The notes below the pieces were generated by a model. That model saw only the letters and a program-made list of their open reading frames with translations, ran no database searches and had not been told where the DNA came from. Below are positions 1 through 10,697 of a DNA stretch of 64,000 nt, piece by piece; positions within the stretch are counted from its first letter, which is position 1; every line of letters begins with the position of its first letter. The stretch is from assembly GCA_019828595.1 (NCBI GenBank), contig JAHQRK010000012.1:1736001-1800000 (forward strand), in the 5' to 3' direction. Source of the DNA: Aphanomyces cochlioides (Eukaryota; Oomycota; Saprolegniomycetes; Saprolegniales; Verrucalvaceae). Both the position numbers and the translations under genes were made by a program.

Positions 1-892
1 GTGGAGACATCGAGAGTCTCCTAGCCGCAGAACGACTACCATTGAAGCCTTGGGAATCAAAAGCATCAAGAATGACCGCCTGAGCACGAGGCAAGCGACA
101 GAAGGAGATGGAGAAGACAGAGTTGTAGATGGTGGAAGCCATGACGGAACGGATGTCCGTGTGTGAGGCATAGGTCAACGTGCGATTGAGAAGTGCAATG
201 TATTTTGCAAGAAGCTGGACTGGATCCGCGGACAACGGGAGTGGATCGTTCGAAGATGACGACAAAGAAAGAACGTCGTGGTCTTCGTCTACCTTGGCAG
301 ATTTACGCAAGAAACCTCGCTTCTTCTTTGTCGATGTTGGAGGAGTTTTGGGAGGATTGTTCTCCTTGTCGACAATCGCAGCTCGAAACGCTTCGTAGAC
401 TTTGTTAAATTCACGACGCTCCATGATCTTGACAATCAAGAGTTCCGTCTTCTCCCACTTGATCTTTTCGCCAAAATCTGTCGATGCTTCTAGAGCTGGT
501 TCCAGCATCAGCTCGCATGATTGGAGGAGGAGTTCCCACAGCTCCAAGAGTATTTCTGTCGTGTGACCCACCGTCGGTCTCGACTTGGACGCTGTGTCTG
601 CATCGATGCCCATGGACCAATCGAGTTCTTCAAGTGCATCAGCTCGCAAGAGAGACGACGTTGGCACTTCATTCGTCGATTGACTTGCACTCAATGAACT
701 TCGGCTGAGACGTGATCGGCGCTTGGACAACACCCGCTGGGCCGTCTCTAGGAACGTATTCGAGGCGCTCGCGTACGAATTCAAGCTCGTCAAGGTGAGA
801 GAACCATTGACTTTCGAACTGTGCTTGTCTTCTCCCTTGGGCCGAGCTACGACCCGCGCCAACGCAAAGCGAATGCCCTGGCCGACCACCAT
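1..892 (-). CDS. Unrecognised protein, 5' part only (runs off the window start)
   Basis: An uninterrupted minus-strand frame of about 297 codons runs from an ATG at 892-890 to the window edge, so the C-terminus is missing. The frame upstream closes with a stop two codons before the run of sense codons leading to this ATG, which supports the start. The N-terminus (MVVGQGIRFALARVVARP) is followed by a Ser-rich basic stretch, a helical Leu-rich segment (ELWELLLQSCELMLEPAL), a Lys/Pro/Thr linker with KKKR, and another helical segment. I see no signal peptide or catalytic motif. It may be an armadillo-like or other helical scaffold protein, but I cannot name a family. An AT-rich stretch at about 960-1050 lies just upstream and could hold the promoter. 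That it is coding is supported by its length and by the absence of stops, unlike the other frames here. Confidence 0.6.
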   Translation of the reverse strand, partial: MVVGQGIRFALARVVARPKGEDKHSSKVNGSLTLTSLNSYASASNTFLETAQRVLSKRRSRLSRSSLSASQSTNEVPTSSLLRADALEELDWSMGIDADTASKSRPTVGHTTEILLELWELLLQSCELMLEPALEASTDFGEKIKWEKTELLIVKIMERREFNKVYEAFRAAIVDKENNPPKTPPTSTKKKRGFLRKSAKVDEDHDVLSLSSSSNDPLPLSADPVQLLAKYIALLNRTLTYASHTDIRSVMASTIYNSVFSISFCRLPRAQAVILDAFDSQGFNGSRSAARRLSMSP

Positions 893-2829
893 GTTGTTGG
901 TAATTGCGCCCTCTGCAACAACGCCATGTCAAAAGAGAACGCATCTGATTGGCTCATTTCTCTTTCCATAAATATAATATATCATCATACAAATTGCACT
1001 ATAATAAAATAATTTCGATTAATGTATATATTTTCGAAGTATATTTCGAAGTTGACGGCAGGAACAACAACAAGAGATGACACCTTGGACGCACAGCTGA
1101 AGTGCCGCGTTGGCCAAGACAACGCGACGAGGACCTCGTTGAGATATTCAGATTCAGAAGATTCCGGTGGTTCTGGTGGCATGCCCATCTTTTGCGTCTA
1201 GTGTGAGTTGAAAGTGTCGTCATTGGCCGACTGGATTGCTCTGAACTCTCGCCAACGTCAATTGTCAGAGGTGTAGACTCATCGGTGGGAATTTTTTTCA
1301 TTGGGAATTTGTATGCAAGAAATTCACCTCGAAGGATTTCTTCGGTGAATGCGTGCTCTCTCTTCTGCGAAGAATCCATGCGGACGAGATGATTGATTCA
1401 CACCGAGAGTGAAACAACCCAACCGGGTGAGATCCTCCATGCAGTTGCTATACTGCATACCCCACAATGTCAATGAGATAGCTCAAGTGGATTTCAAGAT
1501 GGCATAAAAATGGCCTTTGATTTAGAGCCGTGTTTGATGCCAATGACAATGTCGTCTACACTGATTTAAGGGAAAAATTGCGCCTTGGTCTTTTCGTTGC
1601 TGGGCGAAGTTCGAAGGACGTCCGTTCAGAATGCAGAAAGGACACGAGGGAACACATTTGTTTGCAAATTCTTTTCCCCTGCCAAGTCCAAAACCTGCAA
1701 TCAATTAGAGGGGCAAAGCCATAGCATAATGTGGAAATGGGGGGGTGTCAAAAGGACAGGGGTGGCTGCTTTGTACGCCCAGCTATTGTAATACTTGGCG
1801 AAAACATGCCATGGAGATTGTGGCAGCGGAAGCCAATTGAAAACTTGCGTTCTTTGGTGGACGACGACTCATAAATGATGCCCGTGATCAACCAAACGAT
1901 TCTTAAAGCTTTCATGACGACAGTAGAGCGTCAAAAGTGTAGATAAAAGTCAGTTGGGGGTGGTAGGTCCAGTACAGAGTTTGCGGTTGGATAATTACTG
2001 TGTACATATTCCTCGGTTCTTGTTATCACGTATAACTTGTATAATATAATAGTTTAGAATTCATTAAATTAAACAGGTATCTTTAATTCTGTCCAAAACT
2101 GAAGTGAAGCCGCTCATAGACCATCCCGTGAGCACTAGTAAGTATTTCTAGAGACCGCCAAATCTCTATGATAAACGAGATCACTAAGATTGACGAGGAA
2201 GAGCGTTTGAATTTGATGTCGAGAAAACGCAGGGTCATGTCACATTATATCCTGTTATAATACACTTATCAATAGTATTATATGTGACAGTTATGACTTC
2301 AGACACTCTCACACTTCGACATGACAAACGCTCATTCAAGTCTTTCAAACACCCAACACAGAGCTCTATCACGTTTTGTTTGGAAGGTCTCATGGTAAAT
2401 GCTTCGCACACCATAAAGCCCACGAGTGGCATATCCGGAATGCAGAGGATAGAAATGGGGCACTTGGTTGTTTGCCAAAAGGGCTTTGCATCTTCTCAAA
2501 CGTATTCATAGTGAGTATAATGCGATAGAAATCAAAGCTTGATGCGATGAAACTCAGCGTCTTGGAGTTTGAAAATCGCGACCTAGTCCCGATTCCTACT
2601 GATTATACTGCCCCACGTGCGGGAAACTTTCCATCTTATCTGCGCCACCAAAGAACGCAACCGCTCGATGATGAGCCATGATGTTGTTAGTTCATGGACA
2701 AACACTCCTGCGATAGCATCCAATGACCAACAACCAACATGGACGACACAGAGCTGAACGACAAGATATCTTTCGTCCTTGATGTCTCCATGGCAGCATG
2801 ACTTTCAATCTTACCATCCAAGTGACAAG
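893..2829. other. Intergenic stretch, no supported gene
   Basis: This 1.9-kb stretch has AT-rich patches at about 960-1070 and 1980-2080. Short open frames on both strands (for example minus 999-1379, about 126 codons) show no recognisable domain and no splice-supported continuation. It separates the minus-strand gene at the left edge from the first RBR-like copy. Confidence 0.5.
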
Positions 2830-4242
2830 ATGCATTTGACAGAGGAATTGTCAATCCAAGATGCTCCTACAGACGTGGAAACGCTGAAACCGTCCGGCAC
2901 AAAGCTGAAGTTCACTTGTCAAATCTGTCTCGAAGACGTGGATCTTGAGATTATCATCACCGACATCTGTGGACCAACATGCCTTGCTTCGGTTTGCGTC
3001 GACTGCCTTGCAGAGCACATTGATGGGCGCACGCAGTCGCTTCCAAGAGGTGTGCTTGCCAAGCTCAATTGTCCAATTTGTAATCGTCCCGTCAACGAAA
3101 CGCGATGGAAGGAGCGATGTCCTCATGCCGCCGATCTCATCGATGTTTTTGCAGACCGCGTCGCCGCATCGTGCACTATTCTTTGTCCTAGTTGCCACAG
3201 CCAGTACAATGCTCTCCCCTGTCCAGTGGATCAAGGACTGAACGAACTTGTCGATCTCCAGCCCAGCTATCTCGAAAAACAGCCAGCACTTGATGAAATA
3301 TGCCAACTCTATTGCCAGCACGAGATATCCCCCGACGCGCTCTGCCAATTTGTTCGTGACGCGTTTCCGAACCACCACACGGAAGTGAACAGACAACTTT
3401 TGCTCTACATCCAAGACACCGAGCGCCGCGCAGCGCTCTTCCTTCGACTGACACGAGAGCAACCATTCATCCGGACAAGTTGCTGTAGTGCTGACATTTG
3501 CTTCACCTGCAAGACCAAAGATCACCATCACGGCATTCCATGCCAGGCCAGGACCACGACCAATGAAGACATTGCAGCTTGTCCATCATGCAACTTGACA
3601 CTGGTGAAAGGCGACGGCTGCGACCAGATGACATGCTTTTGTGGCTCGAGTTTCTCATGGAAAGATCAAGTTCAACTGCACCGATGGAGCATGATTCCAC
3701 GCTCTCGCCTTACCTTCTTTGCTGCAGTCTTCAGCAGGTTTGTGTGGCTGCGGCGATTTCGAAAGCGCGTGCTACCAGCTCTGCGCCGCAAGGTCAACAT
3801 GCTCAAGTTCAAATCGGTCTATCTTGCTGTGTGCACGTACTTGCGCGGCATGGTGCATTGACGGCTTGTCCAGCGGTCAGTGCTCCCGGAGTTGGTGTTT
3901 GTTGTCGCCATGCGAAAGTTCAGAGCTCAATTCATAGCCGTGTGCGAATATTTGCGTGCTATGGTCCGGCGAACGCGCAGGAACCGACGACTGTTTCCAG
4001 AAATGCAGTCTCGCGTTTTCATCAAGAACTTACGCCAAGAGAAGAAGCCCATGCTTGCCGTGCGGGAATACCTGCGCAGTCGCGCATTGAAGAAACTCTT
4101 CACGAAGAAGGTGCTGCAGTCCAAGGAATTCTATGACGTGGTCTTATTGCGCAAGTCCAGCCATTGCTTCACGACGGTACATGCCTTCCTAAACTCATTG
4201 CGAGCCTCCCTCAACCTTATGCACCCTAATGCAGCTGAATAA
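2830..4242 (+). pseudogene. RBR-like (RING-IBR-RING2) paralogue A with one in-frame TGA
   Basis: A single-exon member of the local RBR-like family. I chose ATG 2830 because the following residues align with the start of the intact paralogues; an ATG 17 codons upstream is also open. Visible parts are a RING-type zinc cluster (CQIC, CVDC, CPIC), a CPSC pair, the CCSADICFTC IBR-like cluster and a RING2-like CPSC..KGDGC..CFCG. A TGA at 3859-3861 falls between the first and second of the C-terminal helical repeats. The same frame then continues without interruption to 4242, with full homology (VLPELVF.., EYLRAMVR, EYLRSRA). Paralogues have an Arg codon (CGA or CGT) at or near this site, so CGA to TGA is likely. 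The TGA is followed by C, a context that can allow readthrough. The result is either a truncated protein that keeps all zinc motifs, a readthrough product, or a young pseudogene. Confidence 0.8.
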
Positions 4243-4857
4243 TCGTCTTGGACATCTCGTTCAGATCAACTTGGCTCAAAACGTCTACCAGAGTAACGTC
4301 CCGCTACTGAGTTGCTCTACTCATGGGGATGTCGAGGACGTCAGGTCGACGCAATGGTTCGAGCCTGTTTCCTCTGTCGGGTGTGCACTTGAAACCCTCT
4401 TGCAACAGATATCGCCGATATCTGTTACATGGCGATATCACATTGCCATGACTCTTCATCACTTGAACATGAAGCGGACACGTCCGTGACTGCTTGTGAT
4501 CGCAAACCCCTCAGGAGTTGGCAGAGGCACCCTCATCAACAAGTTGCTTGCGAAATTTCCGACGCTCTTTGGCTTTTCAGTGAGCGGTCACCTAATGCGC
4601 ATGGCGGTCGTCCTCCTGAGACTCCAGCAAGGGCTAGTGGACAACACAATGATCAGTTCGTTTGCATTCGAGAGAAAGCAAGCGTTGACAGCATCCTCAA
4701 GTGCTTAAAGCCTCGCATGTCCCGAACTCTGTTGCACCCAGCTCCCCTCAATCCTTCCGTCCTGCTAACATCACTCAGTCGGCAGACCTCCACTCACTCA
4801 TCGACGAATATGGAAAGATGCCACGTTCATTTTCTAATTTGAGATCCTTCCGTCAAG

Positions 4858-6423
4858 ATGCTCTTGATCGATGCTTCGCCCATCCAAGAAGGTCTCCCAG
4901 ACGTCTCCATGATGGAGCAATCCGACACAAAGCACTTGCATACCTGCCAAATCTGTTTCGAAGAGGTGGAGCAGCAGATCATCGCGACCAAGATTTGCGG
5001 ATCGACGTGCCGAGCTTCAATCTGTTTCGGCTGCATCGAAGAGTTTATTCGCGTCCGAGTTCAATCCATACCAGTGGGTGTGATTGCCAAGCTCGACTGT
5101 CCAATTTGTATCCGTCCAGTCAACTTGATGCGGTGGAAAGTGATCTGCGTTCAAGCGGAGTATCTCGTCAAGTCGTTTGCCAACACCGTCGCCGCATCTT
5201 GCAATATTCTTTGTCCCAACTGCCACAGCACATGCAACGTCCTTCCCGATCCACTTTCCCACGACTTAATTGAACCCTTGCACATGACGGGAAACTTGAT
5301 CAAGCATTTGCCGCAACTGCGCGAAATGCGCCGCCGATTCTGCCGACACGAAATTTCCCTCGACACACTCTGCCAATTCGTCCGGGACACATTTCCCGAC
5401 CATTATACACAAGTGACTCGACGACTAGTCCAATGCATCAAAGACACCGAGCGGCGTGCGTCCTTGTTCCTCCGATTGACGCGAGAACAACCATTCATTC
5501 AATCAACCTGCTGCAAGGCTGCAATCTGCTTCACATGTACGACCAGGGACCATCACCATGGCAGTCCATGCGAATCGATGTTGGTTACCAAGGAAGACAT
5601 TGCGGTGTGTCCGTCGTGCAACCTGACATTGGTCAAAGGCGATGGCTGCGACTGGGTGAATTGCTTTTGCGGCCTCGGCTTTTCGTGGACAGATCGGGTT
5701 CGAGTGCACCGATGGAGTCAAATCCCTCAACATCGCATTGACTTGTTAACAGCGGTCATTCGTCGGTTCACTTGGTTACGGCGTCTGCGGAAGAAAGTCT
5801 TACCAACGTTGGTCCGCAAAGTCAACATTCCAAAGTTCAAAGAGCAATACGTGGTCGTTCGCGAGTATTTGCGGCGCATGGTACATCGTAAGAGAGTCAA
5901 GCAGTTTGTCTTGCCTGCGTTCGTGACGCTTGTCAACATTCGACGACTCACGGCTCCATTCCTGGTGGTCTTCAAGTATTTGAAGGATACGGTCCGCCGA
6001 ACTCGATTCAAGCAGCAAGTTCTTCCTGCATTTATGTCTCGAGTCGTGCTGATGAACGTTGTCAAGCACAAGCAATCCTTCATGCTCGTGAGCGAGTATT
6101 TGCTACATCAAGTATGGAGAAATTGGTTTGTCGACCGTGTATTGAGCTCCAAGGAATTCCACGACGCCATCGTCCAGTATCGATCCCGCCACTGTGTGAC
6201 AATGATGAACGCACTACCATGGCTCAAAGCTCGCATGCGTGCGACTGCGTCGGTGTTGATCCGCGAGAAAGTTGTCTTTCGAAAGTCTGTCGTCCTGGAC
6301 CGGATGATGTATTTGCTCGCACCCCAGGTCAAATGGATGGAAATGACTGATGAGGAGCGTGCTGTCGTTGAAAGCGAGGAACAAAACTACTTCTGCAGCA
6401 TGTTTGACATGGGCGACGACTAA
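4858..6423 (+). CDS. RBR-like (TRIAD) E3 ubiquitin-ligase-like protein, copy B, intact
   Basis: A 521-residue single-exon protein. RING-type cluster: Cys30, 33, 47, 51, 56, 59, 81 and 84. Linker CPNC at about 119-122. IBR-like cluster CCKAAICFTC with HHHG..C at about 218-238. RING2-like segment CPSC (251-254), GDGC (264), NCFCG (269-272). In RBR ligases a Cys at the GDGC position is the catalytic thioester Cys; it is present here, but the final FCW..C ligand pair is replaced by FSW. After RING2 come three basic helical units of about 37 residues (pattern VLPxxxxxV...K...VVxEYLxxxV), a conserved WLKARM segment and an acidic tail ending in MFDMGDD. Probable role by family: transfer of ubiquitin to substrates recruited by the helical repeats; the substrate is unknown. 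It sits head-to-tail between copies A and C, and the stop is TAA. Confidence 0.88.
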   Translation: MLLIDASPIQEGLPDVSMMEQSDTKHLHTCQICFEEVEQQIIATKICGSTCRASICFGCIEEFIRVRVQSIPVGVIAKLDCPICIRPVNLMRWKVICVQAEYLVKSFANTVAASCNILCPNCHSTCNVLPDPLSHDLIEPLHMTGNLIKHLPQLREMRRRFCRHEISLDTLCQFVRDTFPDHYTQVTRRLVQCIKDTERRASLFLRLTREQPFIQSTCCKAAICFTCTTRDHHHGSPCESMLVTKEDIAVCPSCNLTLVKGDGCDWVNCFCGLGFSWTDRVRVHRWSQIPQHRIDLLTAVIRRFTWLRRLRKKVLPTLVRKVNIPKFKEQYVVVREYLRRMVHRKRVKQFVLPAFVTLVNIRRLTAPFLVVFKYLKDTVRRTRFKQQVLPAFMSRVVLMNVVKHKQSFMLVSEYLLHQVWRNWFVDRVLSSKEFHDAIVQYRSRHCVTMMNALPWLKARMRATASVLIREKVVFRKSVVLDRMMYLLAPQVKWMEMTDEERAVVESEEQNYFCSMFDMGDD

Positions 6424-7069
6424 ATCTTGTCGTGACGAGGTTAACATGACTTAATTTATCACTCCTGTACACTTTTTACCACATGAATTTGTTTTCAAGC
6501 CGGCAGACAAGTTCCAAGACAAGGCGCGGCATCTTTGAAATGCTCGAAGGGATCCATTTCATGGTGAAGATTGCTGTACTCAGTGCGTGTTGCAGTCGCC
6601 ACAATGTGGAACTTGTCGTGTCAGGGCAGAACAGAACAGCCTTTCATCAAGTTGCTTTTGATCAACCTTGATCGACTCGTGCAAGCGTCAAAGACGTCTC
6701 GACGACAAAGGCTTTTGACAAGCAGCTAAGTTTGACCTGAAGCAACACCGACGGTACTTTCGATATATGACACGATTGACTTCCCATGAGCTCTTCCACT
6801 TCATGGTGACCAAGTCCTGGTCGTAACCATTCGAGCGGGAGAAAACAACGCCAGAGCCAATGTAAACATTGCGATGACTACTTGGAACAACGAGTGGCGC
6901 TCGGGACAGACGAGAACGTGATGAGGTCGAAGGATTGAGTGGTTCTTCTCGTCGATGTCGAACTTTCGACGATTTTGGAACTTGTCGTATCACGCAACAA
7001 TGAAGACCGCCATTCACACCAGTCAACAGCACAAAAGTTCACTTTCGCATTGGAGTTCCAAGTCGCAGG
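6424..7069. other. Spacer and upstream region between RBR copies B and C
   Basis: I see no gene here. The last ~100 bases before 7070 resemble those before copy D at 10698 (shared words around the CGCCATT..AC and GGAGTTCCAAGTC segments). This indicates that the promoter-proximal region was duplicated together with the coding unit. Confidence 0.5.
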
Positions 7070-8524
7070 ATGCTCTTGACGGATGTTTCGCCGATCGAGA
7101 ACACTCTCGCAGATACAGCCATGATGGCCCAGTCCGACACGAAGCTCTTGTTTGGATGCCAGATTTGTTTCGATGAAGTGGACGGACTGAACATTGCCAC
7201 AGAAATCTGTGGATCCACGTGCCGAGCTTCCATTTGTGCAAGCTGCCTGAAGGATTACATTCGAATCTAGATTGAATCAGTGCCCATGGGCGTATTGGCC
7301 AAGCTCAAATGTCCGATTTGTATTCGTCCCACCAACTTGATGCGGTGGAAGGAGCGCTGTGTCCAAGCAACAGAGATGATCGATACCTTTGCAGAGCGAG
7401 TTGGTGCCTCTTGCAACGTTCTATGCCCCAACTGCCACAGCCCATCGAATGTTCTTCCAATTCCTTCAGAGCAGGACACGATCGAGCCAGTGGAAATGGA
7501 TGCGAGCTTACTCGAGCAGCTCCCTGCACTTCAGGACATGTGCAACCAATTTTGCCAACACAAAGTTTCCCTCGACGCACTCTGCCAATTCGCCCGTGAA
7601 AGATTTCCTGGCCACTACGCCGAGCTGACTCATCGTCTCGTGCCATTGATCAAAGACACCGAGCGACGTGCCTCTCTATTCCTTCGACGGACACGAGAAC
7701 AACCATTCATTCAATCAACTTGCTGCAAGGCCGACATTTGCTTTACATGCAAGACCAAGGGCCACCACCATGACAGACCTTGCGAATCTATGTTGGCCAC
7801 CAAAGAAGACGTCGCGGCTTGTCCAACATGCAACTTGACGCTCGTCAAAGGCGATGGTTGTGACTACATCACGTGCTTTTGCGGCTCTTCCTTCTCGTGG
7901 TCGCATCGAGTGATGCTATTTCGCTGGAGTTTGGTTCCACGACGCAATGTCGATGCCTTGTCTGGAATCTTTCGTCCATTCGTCTACTTCCGTCGTCTGC
8001 GAAAGCGCGTGCTTCCTGAGTTGGTTTTCGTTTCCAAGGTGCGAAAGCTCAATGATCAGTTCAAGGTAGTCTGTGATTATCTCCGAAGCAAGGTGCATCA
8101 AAGCCGCGTCCGACGCTTGGTTTTGCCCGAGGTGAAAGCCCGCGTGGTCATGATGCTCATTTCCAAGCACAAGAAGCCTCTCGTTGTCGTGCGAGAGCAC
8201 TTGCTTATTCGAGTTTGGAGACAACGTTTTTCCACTGCGGTCCTACAATCCAAGCTATTTACCGAGGCTATCATTCAACGGCGGGCCAAGCACTGTGTAA
8301 ATATGGTTGAGCAGCAATCTTGGATCAAGGCGCGCATGCTTGCAGCGACGGCGACTCTGTTTCGCCACTTGATTCAGCGGCGAAAGCGCATCGCCTTGGG
8401 CAAGATGATGCATCTCCTCAAGAAAGATCTCCCGTGGATCGAAATGACTGACGACGAGCGTGCTGTCGCCGAACTCGAGCAACAAGACTTTTTCACGAGG
8501 ATGTTTGACATGGGCGATGAATAG
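7070..8524 (+). pseudogene. RBR-like paralogue C with one in-frame TAG in the RING domain
   Basis: The same architecture as copies B and D: RING-type Cys cluster, CPNC linker, CCKADICFTC IBR-like cluster, CPTC..KGDGC..CFCG RING2-like segment, two basic helical units and a tail ending MFDMGDE. A TAG at 7268-7270 lies just after the KDYIRI segment, between the third and fourth Cys pairs of the RING. The frame is otherwise open from ATG 7070 to the TAG stop at 8524. Copy D has CAG (Gln) at the same place, so CAG to TAG is the simplest event. Translation could restart at a Met ten residues later (7298), but that product would lack most of the RING. It is probably inactive as an RBR. The Tc1-like element starts 28 bp after the stop. 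Confidence 0.85.
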
Positions 8525-8551
8525 ACGGGATACCAATTCAACTAATATTTA

Positions 8552-8681
8552 CTACACCATTTGCCGGTTAATTTCACAAATTTTGAACAATATTTCGTGA
8601 AGTTCAAAATGAGATCGTGTTGAAGGCAATGATTTTCGTCGATGGAGCAGTCATATTCGTTGTTCTCATTCAGTGTTCGTC
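8552..8681 (+). repeat. Left terminal inverted repeat of the Tc1-like element
   Basis: 130 bp, matched in reverse complement by 10200-10329. The outer ~55 bp are almost identical; the inner part carries scattered substitutions without length change. Confidence 0.85.
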
Positions 8682-8914
8682 CTAAGATCACTTTTCTCCG
8701 TGTTCTCCCAGTATATATAATATATTTGATCATTTAAATCCACGCAACATATTTTGATTGGCGACAACCTCGCACACGAACTAAAAATGCTCACTTCAAG
8801 TATGCATTCTCTCAGGGATCTAAGCCCCAACTTCTATGTCAAGCATATTTTCAGCACGACCATAGAAATACTCCAATCTTTGAGTCAATCGATGCAAGCG
8901 ATTGACATCAACTC

Positions 8915-10060
8915 CTAAACCAAATCAAATGGTGACGTACCATCGATAGATTGCGACGCAACATGTTCCAAGTAGGACACACGAAATTCTTCTCGAGTCG
9001 ATCCTTCTGGAGGAGGTCCCATAAACGCAACAAGGCGTTCGCGCAACACTGATTTCACTTTCGCTTTCAACGAGGACCAGAGATTTTCTATGGGGTTCAT
9101 CATAGGCGAGTATGGAGATAATTTTAAGAGGCAAGCTTCAGAGAATTCTTCCTCTTCAAACACGTCATTCAACCTACATCAGTTGACTTAAGTTCAGTAT
9201 ACTCAACAAATATACCTGGAATGGCAAGGAGCATTGTCTGCAATGACCATAATATGTTGCAACCCTCCATGATGCTCACGTGCTGCACGTAGCATATTGC
9301 GTAGCCATTCGTTCGCATGTATCGACTTGTACGCTCCGCGTTTGTGCACACAGTACAAAAAGTTGTTCGCCGACATGGCTCCGATAACATGGAGATTCTT
9401 TCCCTTTTGTGTTCCACCTAGAGGCAAGACAGCACGCTTTCCCTTCTTAGATCTGCCCTTGGTTCTTGCAGTAAACAAATTGAAATTTGTTTCATCCATC
9501 CAAAGAGGTATTTTGCCCATAGACAACATTTCACGAAGCTCTTGAACGTATTGTTTTCTCTTTGCTTTGAGGGTCTCGTCGTTCAACTGCAATGGCTTAT
9601 CGTGGACACTTTTATACGTGAAGACTCGTTCATCAAGAGCACGATTGATCGTCGATGATGACACATTTATGTCAAGTTCATCGCGTAGGCGGGCTTGTAG
9701 TTCTTCAAGGGTGTGATCTGACAGTCAAATTCCACCCACGATTCCATTCGATCCACAATGTCAGGTGTCAAGATCCGTTGACGATATCCTCCTAAGGCGA
9801 TGTGTTAGAACGATTACGATAATTGACAACCTCGCTGTTTTGGAGTCCAAGACTCTAAGTGAAGCCACCCCCGTGCGGTCGAAATTTTGACCCCGTTAGC
9901 TTTAGCAGTTGACTTCCAATCTCCTCCAGCATCATAAACAGCGACGATGCGTCGCTTTGCGGATAGTGATGTCTTCTTGTATGGCCCTCGGCGAGGCTGC
10001 AGTTCAATGAGTCAAGTTCACAGAGCGATGTACAGGTGTAGTTTCGGTAGCGTCTTCCAT
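8915..10060 (-). pseudogene. Tc1/IS630-like DDE transposase, four exons, one frameshift
   Basis: Reconstructed exons on the minus strand: 10060-10034, 9996-9831, 9791-9216 and 9173-8915, with introns of 37, 39 and 42 nt. The N-terminus carries a helix-turn-helix-like region (SAKRRIVAVYDAGGDWKSTA then a second HTH, LTPDIVDRMESWVE). The catalytic DDE_3 domain has WMDETNF (first Asp), IADNAPCH (second Asp) and NPIENLWSSLKAK (Glu). The second Asp and the Glu are on separate exons, and the 42-nt intron joins them in frame. Near 9712 the HTH frame and the catalytic frame differ by two bases (ATCACACCCTTG, where ATCACACTTG-like spacing is expected). One small indel therefore breaks an otherwise complete gene of about 342 codons. 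The element is probably not autonomous, unless the indel is a sequencing error. Confidence 0.82.
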
Positions 10061-10199
10061 GTTAATGGCAAGTTCTGAAATGAAGATAAGGAACAGAGGA
10101 AGTAAATTGCGCGCGAGAATCCGCTCTGTTAAGTTCATTCGAACATAATCGAGTGATAAATGAAATATACTGAGAAATTACGAATAAGAATGATCTGAT

Positions 10200-10329
10200 G
10201 ACGAACAGTGATCAAAGATGGTGAATATGAGTGCTCCATCGACGAAATTTATTGCTGTCGACACGAACTGATTTTGAACATCACGAAATATTATGCAAAA
10301 TTTGTGAAATTAACCGGCAAATGGTGTAG
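10200..10329 (-). repeat. Right terminal inverted repeat of the Tc1-like element
   Basis: Reverse complement of 8552-8681, the same 130-bp length, ending at the TA of 10330-10331. Confidence 0.85.
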
Positions 10330-10697
10330 TACATATTTATCGCTTTATCGTCGTGTTTTCATTCAAAGTAGACTATCACTACCGTCCTCACGCTTCGACT
10401 TCATGAGGGCAATTGCATGACCACCGGTGCGGAATTCATCAAGTGTGCCCTCAACTGTGACCACAACCAACTAGAAGGCATCTATGCTGACATAGACATG
10501 GACCGTGAACAAATACGCCACAAGTTTCTTCCAGATCGTACGAAGAATCGTGTGGAAGTAAGAGGAGTTTCAATGATATTGGAGCTTGTCGAGTGGTCGG
10601 ACGGAGACCACCACTCAACTATGGCGACCGCCATTAACACTGTCATTGACGAGACAATCCCAAAGTTCACTTTCAAATTGGAGTTCCAAGTCTCAAG

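Larger units (their letters stand above)
8552..10329 (-). mobile_element. Tc1/mariner-like DNA transposon, 1778 bp, TA target duplication
   Basis: The element is bounded by TA dinucleotides at 8550-8551 and 10330-10331 and by 130-bp inverted terminal repeats that begin CTACACCATTTGCC. It carries one spliced minus-strand transposase gene. It lies just downstream of RBR copy C and about 370 bp upstream of copy D, so it inserted in the spacer of the tandem array. Confidence 0.88.

Noticed and set aside
999..1379. 126-codon minus-strand frame
   Set aside because: No domain, no homologue in the window, and no phase-correct intron linking it to a neighbouring frame.
2851..3531. 226-codon minus-strand frame
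   Set aside because: Antisense to RBR copy A. Homology, Cys motifs and paralogues all support the plus strand.
4429..4842. 137-codon plus-strand frame between RBR copies A and B
   Set aside because: No similarity to the RBR copies or to any recognisable domain; likely chance.
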